Shown here: positions 1 through 8,367 of the stretch, one piece after another
Layout of the letters: every line of letters begins with the position of its first letter
Position numbering within the stretch: position 1 is the first letter of the stretch
From: Bradyrhizobium sp. OK095
Lineage (GTDB): Bacteria > Pseudomonadota > Alphaproteobacteria > Rhizobiales > Xanthobacteraceae
Reading direction: 5' to 3'
DNA: 64,000 nt
NCBI RefSeq assembly: GCF_900109945.1
Contig: NZ_FOBX01000005.1
Location: forward strand, 248,001 to 312,000
The notes under the pieces: model-generated
What the model saw: the letters and a program-made list of their open reading frames with translations, nothing else
Told to the model about the DNA's origin: nothing
Databases searched by the model: none
Made by a program: the position numbers and the translations under genes

Positions 1-56
1 TGGTGGTGTTCTTCGTTGCGGGGTTCGCGCTGCTGATGCGCGTGCGGGAGCAATAA
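1..56 (+). CDS. C-terminal end of a truncated membrane-protein gene
   Basis: Only the last 17 codons are in the window, read in the frame that begins at base 3 and stops at TAA 54-56. The peptide is hydrophobic (Val/Phe/Ala/Leu-rich) and ends in a short basic and acidic tail, as in the last membrane helix of a transporter. The family cannot be named from this fragment. It converges on purH and is separated from it by a strong hairpin. Confidence 0.45.
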   Translation, partial: VVFFVAGFALLMRVREQ

Positions 57-65
57 AACGCTGCG

Positions 66-91
66 GTCGTCCCGGCCTTCGCCGGGACGAC
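66..91. terminator. Bidirectional hairpin between convergent genes
   Basis: A perfect 11-bp stem (66-76 with 81-91) closes on a CTTC tetraloop. It lies between the 3' end of the truncated plus-strand gene and the 3' end of purH, so it probably terminates both. There is no long U-tract, so the call rests on the stem and its position. Confidence 0.6.
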
Positions 92-101
92 TCGCGGAGG
101 G

Positions 102-1694
102 TTAGTGCCTGAAATGTCGCGTCCCCGTGAACACCATGGCGATGCCGTGCTCGTCGGCGGCTTTGATCACTTCGTCGTCACGCATCGAGCCGCCGGGCTG
201 CACCACGGCGGTGGCGCCGGCCTCGATGCAGGCAAGCATGCCATCAGCGAACGGGAAGAACGCGTCCGATGCCACGACCGAGCCCTTGGTGAGCGGTTCG
301 GCGAGCTTCAGTTCGTTCGCCGCATCCTGCGCCTTGCGCGCCGCGATCCGCGCTGAATCCACGCGGCTCATCTGGCCCGCGCCGATACCGACGGTGGCGA
401 GATCCTTGGCGTAGATGATGGTGTTGGACTTGACGTGCTTTGCGACACGGAACGCGAATTTGAGGTCGCGCATTTCAGCGTCGCTGGGCGCACGCTTGGT
501 CACGACCTTGAAGATCATGTGGTCGACCACGGCATTGTCGCGGCTCTGCACGAGGAGACCGCCGGCCACCGTCTTGGCGGTGAGGCCCGGCGCGCGCGGA
601 TCGGGGAGGCTGCCGGCGAGCAGCAGGCGCAAATTCTTCTTCCCACCGATGATGGCGATCGCCTCCTCGCTGGCATCGGGCGCGATGATCACCTCGGTGA
701 AGATTTTTGTGATCTCGCGCGCGGTGTCGGCATCGAGCGCGCGGTTCATCGCGATGATGCCGCCGAACGCCGAGGTGGAATCGCAGGCCAGCGCCTTGCG
801 ATAGGCGTCAACGAGGTTCGAGCCTTCTGCGACGCCGCAGGGATTGGCGTGCTTGACGATGACGCAGGCCGCGGTGCGTTTGGTGTCGAACTCGCCGATG
901 CATTCATAGGCCGCGTCGGTGTCGTTGATGTTGTTGTAGGAGAGTTCCTTGCCCTGGAGCTGCCGCGCGGTCGAGACGCCCGGCCGCTTGTCGGGCGTCG
1001 CATAGAACGCCGCGGTCTGGTGCGGATTCTCGCCGTAACGCAGCGACTGGATCAGCTTGCCGCCGAAGGCGCGGAAATCGGGCGCGTCGATCTCGAGCTG
1101 GCGGTTGAACCAGTTCGAGATCGCAGCGTCATATGCGCCGGTGCGTGCATAGGCCTTTGCGGCAAGCCGCCGGCGCAGCTTCAGCGTGGTCGCGCCGTTG
1201 TTGGCGGCGAGCTCGTCGAGCACGGCCTTGTAATCGTCTGCCTCGACCACGACGGCGACGTCGTCATGGTTCTTCGCGGCGGCGCGGATCATCGCGGGGC
1301 CGCCGATGTCGATGTTCTCGATGCAATCCTCGAAGCCCGCGCCTTTGTCGACGGTCGCTTCGAACGGATAGAGATTGACGACGAGCAGATCGATCGGCGC
1401 GATGCCGTGCGTCTTCATCGCCTCGGCATGTTCCTTGTTGTCGCGGATCGCGAGCAGGCCGCCATGTACCTTCGGATGCAGCGTCTTGACGCGGCCGTCC
1501 ATCATCTCGGGAAAGCCGGTGAGGTCGGACACGTCCTTCACCTTGAGGCCGGCCGCGGCGATTGCTTTGGCGGTGCCGCCGGTCGAGACCAGCTCGACAT
1601 CATGCGCGGCGAGCGCCTTTGCGAATTCGATCAGGCCGGTTTTGTCGGAAACGGAGAGAAGGGCGCGGGTGACGCGGCGGGGATGGTCAGTCAT
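102..1694 (-). CDS. purH: Bifunctional AICAR formyltransferase / IMP cyclohydrolase
   Basis: This enzyme catalyses the last two steps of de novo IMP synthesis in the cytosol. The 530-residue product has the usual family length. The N-terminal MGS-like IMP cyclohydrolase domain starts with the [10 protein letters not shown] motif. The C-terminal AICAR transformylase domain carries the KHANPCG motif. I start it at ATG 1692-1694 ([12 protein letters not shown]), because the longer in-frame extension is low-complexity and unlike the family. It lies downstream of the heparinase-like gene on the same strand with a gap of about 165 bp, so co-transcription is possible. Confidence 0.97.
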   Translation of the reverse strand: MTDHPRRVTRALLSVSDKTGLIEFAKALAAHDVELVSTGGTAKAIAAAGLKVKDVSDLTGFPEMMDGRVKTLHPKVHGGLLAIRDNKEHAEAMKTHGIAPIDLLVVNLYPFEATVDKGAGFEDCIENIDIGGPAMIRAAAKNHDDVAVVVEADDYKAVLDELAANNGATTLKLRRRLAAKAYARTGAYDAAISNWFNRQLEIDAPDFRAFGGKLIQSLRYGENPHQTAAFYATPDKRPGVSTARQLQGKELSYNNINDTDAAYECIGEFDTKRTAACVIVKHANPCGVAEGSNLVDAYRKALACDSTSAFGGIIAMNRALDADTAREITKIFTEVIIAPDASEEAIAIIGGKKNLRLLLAGSLPDPRAPGLTAKTVAGGLLVQSRDNAVVDHMIFKVVTKRAPSDAEMRDLKFAFRVAKHVKSNTIIYAKDLATVGIGAGQMSRVDSARIAARKAQDAANELKLAEPLTKGSVVASDAFFPFADGMLACIEAGATAVVQPGGSMRDDEVIKAADEHGIAMVFTGTRHFRH

Positions 1695-1859
1695 GAGCAA
1701 GATCCTCTGTCTTAAGGAGTGTCTATGCCCAGGCGCGCGGCTTCTCAGTCCCGCGCTTCCCGATGGTGCTCCATCCAAGGTCGCCAGTCGCGCGAGCGAG
1801 GGCTCGATAGCAGTTTTCAGCCAGTTTCACAACGCCGGACAGGACTGGCAGATGCGCAT

Positions 1860-3617
1860 TTACAGCGGAAGTTCCGGCTCGCGCCGGGCGTTGCGGCGGG
1901 CATTGGTGATCGCCGGCGAAGCGGTGGAGCGCACAAAACTCCAGCGGATCGAGGGCGCCTGCCGCGCGTCCTGGCGGATCACGATCTGCGCGGTGCGGCG
2001 GGGGCCGTCATTGCCGGCCAAAAAGACGCTGTCCTCGAGGTCGACCTTGTCGTCCAGGGCTTCAAAGGTCCAGACGTCGCGGTTCGGCAGCACCAGCATG
2101 ACGCCGCGCGCATCCGACAGCCGGCTCGCCTTCACCGCGGGATGCAGATGGAAGCGTAGCGCGAAATCGGCGTCAGCGCCCTTGAAGCGTCCGCCTTGCG
2201 GCGGCGACAGTGTGTCCTCGCCGTCAATGCGCGCGCCGTCATTGGCGATCATCAGCACACGGCGATGGATCGCGCCGAACTTGGCGAGATAGCCGTCGTG
2301 CGAGGTCGTCAGCAGCGTGCCATTCTGCACCACCTCGCGATAGCTCTCGACCTCGACAGGGCCGCTGGTGACGGGCGATCCGTGCAGCAGGCGCTTCATC
2401 GCCGACATCTCGACGAACTGGCATGAGGACGTCTCGTGATAGGTCAGCGTCGAATGCGCCGCCGTGCCGCGCGCGAACGGCCGCCAATTGTCGCGGCCCG
2501 TGGTCGGCATGCCGCAATTGGTGACGATGCGGCTGATGCCGGAAGACAGTTCGAACGACAGGCAGCCGGCATGGGCATCGTGGCTGACGCCGGCCGGCGG
2601 CGGGGGGCCGGTGTCGACGATCACAGTGGTCTGGCCGGCATCGAGGCGCTGGAAGCCGGTATGCGGCATGTTCGCCATCGGCGTGCCGTGGGTGTCGTCA
2701 TAGGCGAGCAGCGTCGCGAGCAGGTCAGACGGCGTCGCGCTCATGCCGTTGAACAGCGCGAAATTGCCGTCGCCGTGCCGGAAGAAGCGCAGCATCGGCA
2801 TCATGCGGTCGATCGCGTTGAGCAGCGCCGGCGGCGGCGCGATGTTGCGCGCAGCAAAAGTCTGCCGCAGCGGCAACAGGTCGATCAGCAGCTCGATCAG
2901 CGCGCCCGGATTGCGGGAGATGTGTCCACCGTCAGGCAGGATCTGCCGCTGCAATTCGTCCGAGAGTTTCTTCGACACGCCACGGATCTGACCGGCCTGG
3001 TTGGCGAGGCAGAGCGCCGCGTAGCACAGCGCGATCAGGACCTGGAGCTTTGGCACCCCGTCCGGGATGTCCACCATGGTGTAGCGCAGGAGCCGGATCT
3101 CGCGTGCCAGCGCGCGCAGATAACGGCGGTAGAATTTGTTGTCGGTGTCATTGAGCACCAGCGGTGCCTGCGACAGCAGCGAGATCACGCGCCTTGCCAG
3201 CACGTCGGCGCGCCGCGCGACGGCGCGGCGCTTGTTGGAGGGGTTCGCGATCCAGTCCTCGACCAGTGCGCGCGCATTGGCCCGCGTCAGCGCGGTGTCG
3301 GCGGCGCGCAGATGGCGCAGCCAGCCGAAGCCGAGCAGCGCGACCTCCCAATCCTCCGACGGCGGCTCGAGATCGAAGATCGAGCGGCCGTGGCAATTGA
3401 CGATCTTGCCGGCGAAGACGAAGCGGCCGGCATAGATCTCGGCGGCGCGGGTCGCATCCGCGGTGCGCAGATCATGCGGCGCGATGATCAGCCGGTCGGC
3501 GCGGCCCGGCCAGACCCGCGACAACGCAACGGAACCGCCGCTCGCGCGCGCGAGCATGTTCCGCGCGAAGCGGTTCATCACCAGCGTCGAGATACGTCTG
3601 CGTTGAGCGACCGACAC
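1860..3617 (-). CDS. Heparinase II/III family protein
   Basis: The predicted protein has 585 residues. An N-terminal mostly alpha-helical region resembles the alginate-lyase/heparinase toroid, and the C-terminal half is a beta-rich heparinase II/III-like domain. The substrate is unknown; the family includes polysaccharide lyases acting on uronic-acid polymers. I chose GTG 3615-3617 (VSVAQRRR), just upstream of which lies a purine-rich AAGGCAAGG stretch, although the spacing is short; ATG 13 codons later is the alternative. The longer ORF would run into the rsmB 3' end. The gene sits between rsmB and purH on one strand, an arrangement I recall from related Bradyrhizobium genomes. Confidence 0.8.
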   Translation of the reverse strand: MSVAQRRRISTLVMNRFARNMLARASGGSVALSRVWPGRADRLIIAPHDLRTADATRAAEIYAGRFVFAGKIVNCHGRSIFDLEPPSEDWEVALLGFGWLRHLRAADTALTRANARALVEDWIANPSNKRRAVARRADVLARRVISLLSQAPLVLNDTDNKFYRRYLRALAREIRLLRYTMVDIPDGVPKLQVLIALCYAALCLANQAGQIRGVSKKLSDELQRQILPDGGHISRNPGALIELLIDLLPLRQTFAARNIAPPPALLNAIDRMMPMLRFFRHGDGNFALFNGMSATPSDLLATLLAYDDTHGTPMANMPHTGFQRLDAGQTTVIVDTGPPPPAGVSHDAHAGCLSFELSSGISRIVTNCGMPTTGRDNWRPFARGTAAHSTLTYHETSSCQFVEMSAMKRLLHGSPVTSGPVEVESYREVVQNGTLLTTSHDGYLAKFGAIHRRVLMIANDGARIDGEDTLSPPQGGRFKGADADFALRFHLHPAVKASRLSDARGVMLVLPNRDVWTFEALDDKVDLEDSVFLAGNDGPRRTAQIVIRQDARQAPSIRWSFVRSTASPAITNARRNARREPELPL

Positions 3618-3735
3618 GCCTTGCCTTGTAGGGGGGAGAGGATTCCGACGAATCCTTATTAACCCCAAAATCGACCGTCTGACACCACCTTGAACGGCGC
3701 GAATCAGTGTCGTAGTCGCAAAAACCAGTGCAAAA

Positions 3736-5082
3736 TCAGGATTTAACGAGCCGGGCTGCGAAGAATCCATCGAGCCCGCCGAGCTTGGGATCGGCGTTCG
3801 GCAGATGGCTGGGCAGGGTACGCAGGTCGCCCTCAGTGGTGATGATCTCGGAGAGCCCCGAGACCTCGGACGCTTCGATCGGCACGCGGCGTAACGCAGG
3901 CTCTGCGGCCAGCAGCGCGGCGATCGCGTGCTCGCCCTCTTCGGGTTCCAGCGAACAGGTGCAGTAGACCAGCGTGCCGCCCGGCTTGAGCAGCGAGACG
4001 GATTTCTTCAGCAGCCGCTGCTGGAGCACGGTCATTGCGGCGATGTCGGATTCCTGCCGGAGCCAAGCCACATCGGGGTGGCGGCGGATCGTCCCGGTCG
4101 AGGTGCAGGGCGCATCGATCAGGATGCCGTCAAAACCCTCGGGCGGGCCGGCCCATTCCACGGCGTCGGCGACGACAGTCTCGGCCTGGAGCGACAAGCG
4201 CGTCAGGTTTTCACGCAGGCGTGCCACCCGGGCGGGCGAGCGGTCCAGCGCCGTGACATGCGCGCCTGATTGCGCCAGCTGCGCGGTCTTGCCGCCGGGC
4301 GCAGCGCAGAGATCGGCAATGGACTTGCCCTTGATGTCGCCGAAAAGACGCACCGGCAGTGCGGCGGCGGCGTCCTGCACCCACCATTGTCCTTCAGTGA
4401 AGCCGGGCAGCATGGTCACCGCGCCGTGCAGGACAGTACGCACAGATCCAGTCGTCAGCACTTCACCGTGCAGCCGGCTCGCCCATTGTGCGGCGTCGGA
4501 CTTCACGGTCAGATCGAGCGAAGGTTCGTGAGCGAGCGCCAGCGCCATGTCCCGCGCCGTCGCCTCGCCGTAATGTGCGCTCCAGCGCGCGAGCAGCCAG
4601 GGCGGCAGGTCCAGCGATTGCGCGGCGACTTCTTCAACCAGCGCCTGACCCTCGCGCGCGCAGCGGCGCAGCACGGCGTTGACGAGGCCGGCATAGCGCG
4701 CGGCGCGCCGGTCGGATTGCACGAGGCGAACCGAGAGATCGACCGCGGCGTGGTCGGGCACGTCCATCCATAGGATCTGGGCGGCACCGATCAAAAGCGC
4801 GCTCTGCGCGCGCGGTGCGTCGGAGGGAATGCCCTTGTCGAGCAGGCGCGACAGCACATGGCCGAGCGTGCCGAGCCGGCGCAGGATGGTCGCAACCAGA
4901 CGCCGCATCAGCGCGCGGTCACGGTCGGCGAGTGTCTTCAATCCGGGATGGGCGCCGGTACCATCGAGCTGCTCGTCAAGCGTTCGGTGCTTGTGGAGCA
5001 CGCCGTCGACGATGTCGGCAGCGATCCGCCGTGCCGCGAGACCGGGCACTTCGGACGGAGGGGCGAAACGTTGAGAGGGCAT
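3736..5082 (-). CDS. rsmB: RsmB family 16S rRNA (cytosine-C5) methyltransferase
   Basis: The product has 448 residues. An N-terminal NusB-like helical RNA-binding domain (about residues 10-150) precedes a Rossmann-fold SAM-dependent methyltransferase domain. Visible motifs are the SAM-binding DLCAAPGGKT, the DAPCTSTGT motif IV with its cysteine, and the VYCTCSLEPEE motif VI carrying the catalytic cysteine. In Escherichia coli RsmB modifies C967 of 16S rRNA. I start at ATG 5080-5082 (MPSQRF), since the 25-codon extension lacks family similarity. It is the first gene of the rsmB-heparinase-purH run and is divergent from the SDHAF4-like gene. Confidence 0.92.
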   Translation of the reverse strand: MPSQRFAPPSEVPGLAARRIAADIVDGVLHKHRTLDEQLDGTGAHPGLKTLADRDRALMRRLVATILRRLGTLGHVLSRLLDKGIPSDAPRAQSALLIGAAQILWMDVPDHAAVDLSVRLVQSDRRAARYAGLVNAVLRRCAREGQALVEEVAAQSLDLPPWLLARWSAHYGEATARDMALALAHEPSLDLTVKSDAAQWASRLHGEVLTTGSVRTVLHGAVTMLPGFTEGQWWVQDAAAALPVRLFGDIKGKSIADLCAAPGGKTAQLAQSGAHVTALDRSPARVARLRENLTRLSLQAETVVADAVEWAGPPEGFDGILIDAPCTSTGTIRRHPDVAWLRQESDIAAMTVLQQRLLKKSVSLLKPGGTLVYCTCSLEPEEGEHAIAALLAAEPALRRVPIEASEVSGLSEIITTEGDLRTLPSHLPNADPKLGGLDGFFAARLVKS

Positions 5083-5272
5083 GCGGAAATTAAGGTTCTG
5101 AGCGAGCGGCAGTTCCGCCGATATGGGCGCATGCCTTGAGAAACCGATCTCTGGCACGCGAATATGCCAAATGTAAGAATAGCTTCCGGTTTTTTCAGCC
5201 CTCCCGGTCCGATTTCAGGAATGCGTTATTGGACGTCGCGCCATGGGTCGTCCTGGGCTAGAAAGCCGGACC

Positions 5273-5467
5273 ATGAGCGACCAGCCCGTTCCCGATCGCA
5301 AGCCGCTCCCGCCGGCAGCCCAGCGCGCGCTCGCCGAGGCCGAGGACCGCCGGCAGGCCGCCGCGGCCCACGCCGAGGCTGCCCCGAAGGAGTTGCAGGG
5401 GCCGAAAGGACCCGAGCCCACCCGCTATGGCGATTGGGAACGCAAAGGCATCGCCTCGGACTTCTGA
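5273..5467 (+). CDS. DUF1674 / SDHAF4-like small protein
   Basis: This 64-residue protein has a charged N-terminal half and the conserved C-terminal signature GPKGPEPTRYGDWERKGIASDF-like block at residues 43-64, typical of DUF1674. The eukaryotic member, SDHAF4/Sdh8, assists assembly of flavinated succinate dehydrogenase, so a similar role in complex II maturation is inferred. I chose ATG 5273 because the 10 preceding codons do not resemble the family. It is divergent from rsmB and converges on cysNC. Confidence 0.85.
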   Translation: MSDQPVPDRKPLPPAAQRALAEAEDRRQAAAAHAEAAPKELQGPKGPEPTRYGDWERKGIASDF

Positions 5468-5497
5468 GCCTTATGCCGGACCGGCCCGATCCAGCTG

Positions 5498-7393
5498 CTA
5501 CAGGTAATGGTGCTCCCGCAAGTAGCGGATGATGCGCTCGCAGGCCGCCTCGCTCGACAGTTCCGACGTATCGATGGTGATCTCCGGCGTCTGCGGCGCC
5601 TCGTAGGGATGGTCGATGCCGGTGAATACCGGCAGCTCACCCGCCCGCGCCTTGCGATAGAGCCCTTTGGGATCGCGACGCTCGCATTCGGCGAGTGGGG
5701 TCGCGACATGGATCTCGATGAACTCACCCGCCTCGACCCGATGCCGCGCCGTCTCACGTTCACTGCGGAACGGTGAGATCAGCGCCACCAGCGCGATCAT
5801 GCCGGCGTCGACGAAGAGGGCCGCGATCTCGGCGACGCGCCGGACATTCTCCATCCTCTCCACGCTGGAAAAGCCGAGGTCGCGGTTGATGCCGTGGCGA
5901 AGATTGTCACCGTCGAGCAGCGCGGCATGGCGGCCGAGCTCGGCAAGCCTGCGGTCGACGAGATCGGCGATGGTCGATTTGCCGGCACCGCTCAGGCCGG
6001 TGAACCAGAGCACGCAGGGCCGCTGCTGCTTGAGCCGCGCCCGCACGGATTTGTCCACGGCAAGCCGCTGCCAATGAATATTGGCGGCCCCTCGCAGTGA
6101 AAGGTCGATCATTCCCGCCGCGGCCGTGCGGTGGCTGATCGGATCGACGAGGATGAAGCTGCCCATGTCGCGGTCGTCGCGATAGGCCTCGAACACCAGC
6201 GCCCGTTCGAGCTTGAGATGGACGTAGCCGATCTGGTTGACGTCGAGCGTGATGGCGCTTTCCTGCGCCATGGTGTCGATGGCGATGCGGTGCTTGAGCG
6301 TCGTGATCATCGCGCCGGTCGAGGCCGTGCCGCATTTCAGCACATAGCGCCGGCCCACGACCATGGCCTCGTCGTCGAACCAGACGAGATGAGCGGCGAG
6401 CTGATCCGAGACAAGCGGTGCGGGCCCGGCGGTCAGAACGTCGCCGCGGCTGACGTCGATCTCGTCGGTGAGCGTGAGCGTGATCGATTCGCCTGCGGCT
6501 GCGCGATCGCACTCGCCGGCGGGTGTGAGAATTCGTGCGACGTGGGCATGATGTCCCGATGGTTGCACGCGAATCGCGTCGCCCGTCGCGATCGTTCCGC
6601 TGGCGATCCGCCCGCAAAAACCGCGAAAATCCGCATGCGGCCGGTTCACCCATTGCACCGGCAGCCGGAACGGCCGCTGCGAGACGTCGCCGGCAACGTC
6701 CACCGATTCCAGATAGGCCGTGACGGTCGGTCCCGTGTACCAGGGCATCCGCGTACTCGCGGCGACGATGTTGTCGCCGTCAGGCGCGACGACCGGGATG
6801 CACTGGACCTGCGAGATCCCGAGCTGCCCGGCCAGGGTCAGATATTCGGCGGTGATGGAAGCGAAGCGGTCGCCGTCGAATTCGATCAGGTCCATCTTGT
6901 TCACGGCGAGCACGACATGGCGGATGCCGAGCAGCGACAGGATATGGCTGTGGCGCCGTGTCTGCGTGATGATGCCCTTGCGGGCATCGACCAGCACCAC
7001 GGCGAGATCGGCATTGGAGGCGCCGGTCGCCATGTTGCGGGTATATTGCGCATGTCCCGGCGTATCGGCGACGATGAAGCGGCGCAGCTTGGTGGCGAAG
7101 AAGCGGTAGGCGACGTCGATCGTGATGCCCTGCTCGCGCTCGGCCTGCAAGCCGTCGACCAGCAGCGCGAAATCCAGATCGCCGCCGGTCGTGCCGGCCG
7201 TCTTGCTCTCGGAGGCCAGCGTATCGAGCTGGTCGTCGAGCAGCGTCTTGGAATCGTAGAGCAGGCGGCCGACCAGCGTGCTCTTGCCGTCATCGACGCT
7301 GCCGCAGGTGACGAAACGCAACGTCGGCCGGTCGTCCTGATCCAGCCGCGGCGCGTCGACCGGGGCAATCGTGGGGGCCTCGTGATAGGACAT
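5498..7393 (-). CDS. cysNC: Bifunctional sulfate adenylyltransferase subunit 1 / APS kinase
   Basis: The 631-residue fusion combines the regulatory GTPase of ATP sulfurylase with APS kinase. The N-terminal GTPase has G1 GSVDDGKST (31-39), DTPGH and NKMD motifs, followed by EF-Tu-like beta-barrel domains. The C-terminal kinase has its own P-loop GLSGAGKST (466-474) and a GFSSVERMENVRR block. With CysD it makes APS and then phosphorylates it to PAPS. I start at ATG 7391-7393, which shares one base with the cysD stop (TGATG). The kinase domain means this locus makes PAPS, the donor for sulfotransferases, which matters given the upstream gene. Confidence 0.95.
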   Translation of the reverse strand: MSYHEAPTIAPVDAPRLDQDDRPTLRFVTCGSVDDGKSTLVGRLLYDSKTLLDDQLDTLASESKTAGTTGGDLDFALLVDGLQAEREQGITIDVAYRFFATKLRRFIVADTPGHAQYTRNMATGASNADLAVVLVDARKGIITQTRRHSHILSLLGIRHVVLAVNKMDLIEFDGDRFASITAEYLTLAGQLGISQVQCIPVVAPDGDNIVAASTRMPWYTGPTVTAYLESVDVAGDVSQRPFRLPVQWVNRPHADFRGFCGRIASGTIATGDAIRVQPSGHHAHVARILTPAGECDRAAAGESITLTLTDEIDVSRGDVLTAGPAPLVSDQLAAHLVWFDDEAMVVGRRYVLKCGTASTGAMITTLKHRIAIDTMAQESAITLDVNQIGYVHLKLERALVFEAYRDDRDMGSFILVDPISHRTAAAGMIDLSLRGAANIHWQRLAVDKSVRARLKQQRPCVLWFTGLSGAGKSTIADLVDRRLAELGRHAALLDGDNLRHGINRDLGFSSVERMENVRRVAEIAALFVDAGMIALVALISPFRSERETARHRVEAGEFIEIHVATPLAECERRDPKGLYRKARAGELPVFTGIDHPYEAPQTPEITIDTSELSSEAACERIIRYLREHHYL

Positions 7394-8367
7394 CAGAAAT
7401 AGCCTTCCGCCTTCTTGCGCTCCATCGATGCGGGGCTGTCCCGATCGATCATGCGTCCCTGCCGTTCGGAGGTGCGTGACGCCACCATCTCGCTCACGAT
7501 CTCCGGCAGCGTTGCCGCCGTCGAGCTCGTTGCGCCGGTGAGGGGGTAGCAGCCGAGGGTGCGAAACCTGACGGAGCGCCAGCGCGGCTGTTCGCCGGGA
7601 TTCAGCGGTATCCGTCCGTCGTCCACCATGATCAGCGCGCCGTCGCGCTCGACCACCGGGCGTTTTGCAGCGAGATACAGCGGAACGATCGGGATGTTCT
7701 CGGCAAGGATGTAGTCCCAGATGTCGAGCTCGGTCCAGTTCGACAGCGGAAACACCCGCATGCTTTCGCCGGGCGCGAGCAGCGTGTTGTACAGGCTCCA
7801 CAGTTCCGGCCGCTGGTTCTTCGGGTCCCAGCGATGCGCCGTGCTTCGATGCGAGAAGATGCGCTCCTTGGCGCGCGATTTCTCCTCGTCGCGCCGCGCA
7901 CCGCCGATCGCGGCGTCGAAACCGTGATGGTCCAGCGCCTGCCGCAATGCCTGCGTCTTCATGACGTCGGTGTAGCGAGCCGAGCCGTGAGTGAAGGGGT
8001 CGATGCCCTGGCTCAATCCGTCCTGGTTGGTATGGACGAGCAGGTCAAGACCGAGCTCGCGCGCGCGCTGGTCGCGAAATGCGATCATCTCGCGGAACTT
8101 CCAGGTCGTGTCGATATGCAGCAGCGGAAATGGCGGCTTGCCGGGATGAAACGCTTTCATCGCCAGATGCAGCAGCACCGAAGAGTCTTTCCCGATAGAG
8201 TACAGCATCACCGGCTTGCGGAATTCGGCGGCCGTCTCGCGCAGGATGTGAATGCTCTCCGCTTCCAGGCGCTGGAGATGGCTGGTGGTGCGGTGGTGCG
8301 CCGGGGCTTCATCCGGCGCGGAGCGCGCCGGCGAGGCCTCCATGACAAGCTCGATCTGCCCGGTCAT
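7393..8367 (-). CDS. cysD: Sulfate adenylyltransferase subunit 2
   Basis: CysD is the catalytic subunit of heterodimeric ATP sulfurylase, which makes APS from ATP and sulfate. The 324-residue protein shows the PP-loop signature [14 protein letters not shown] near residue 57, the [11 protein letters not shown] segment and a C-terminal [12 protein letters not shown] block. ATG 8365-8367 overlaps the stop of the upstream fusion gene as ATGA, and its own stop overlaps the cysNC start. The three genes are therefore one translationally coupled operon. Confidence 0.95.
   Translation of the reverse strand: MTGQIELVMEASPARSAPDEAPAHHRTTSHLQRLEAESIHILRETAAEFRKPVMLYSIGKDSSVLLHLAMKAFHPGKPPFPLLHIDTTWKFREMIAFRDQRARELGLDLLVHTNQDGLSQGIDPFTHGSARYTDVMKTQALRQALDHHGFDAAIGGARRDEEKSRAKERIFSHRSTAHRWDPKNQRPELWSLYNTLLAPGESMRVFPLSNWTELDIWDYILAENIPIVPLYLAAKRPVVERDGALIMVDDGRIPLNPGEQPRWRSVRFRTLGCYPLTGATSSTAATLPEIVSEMVASRTSERQGRMIDRDSPASMERKKAEGYF

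Noticed and set aside
435..1715. Long plus-strand open frame of 426 codons
   Set aside because: It is the antisense shadow of purH; the composition is arginine-rich and no family motif is seen.
2436..3662. Long plus-strand open frame of 408 codons
   Set aside because: It is an antisense shadow of the heparinase-like gene, full of Arg/Ala/Gln and without a fold signature.
5150..5175. Sigma-54 promoter (TGGCACG at 5152)
   Set aside because: The GG and GC elements are one base too far apart for the strict -24/-12 spacing.
6131..7402. Long plus-strand open frame over cysNC
   Set aside because: It mirrors the cysNC coding strand; cysNC has complete motifs.
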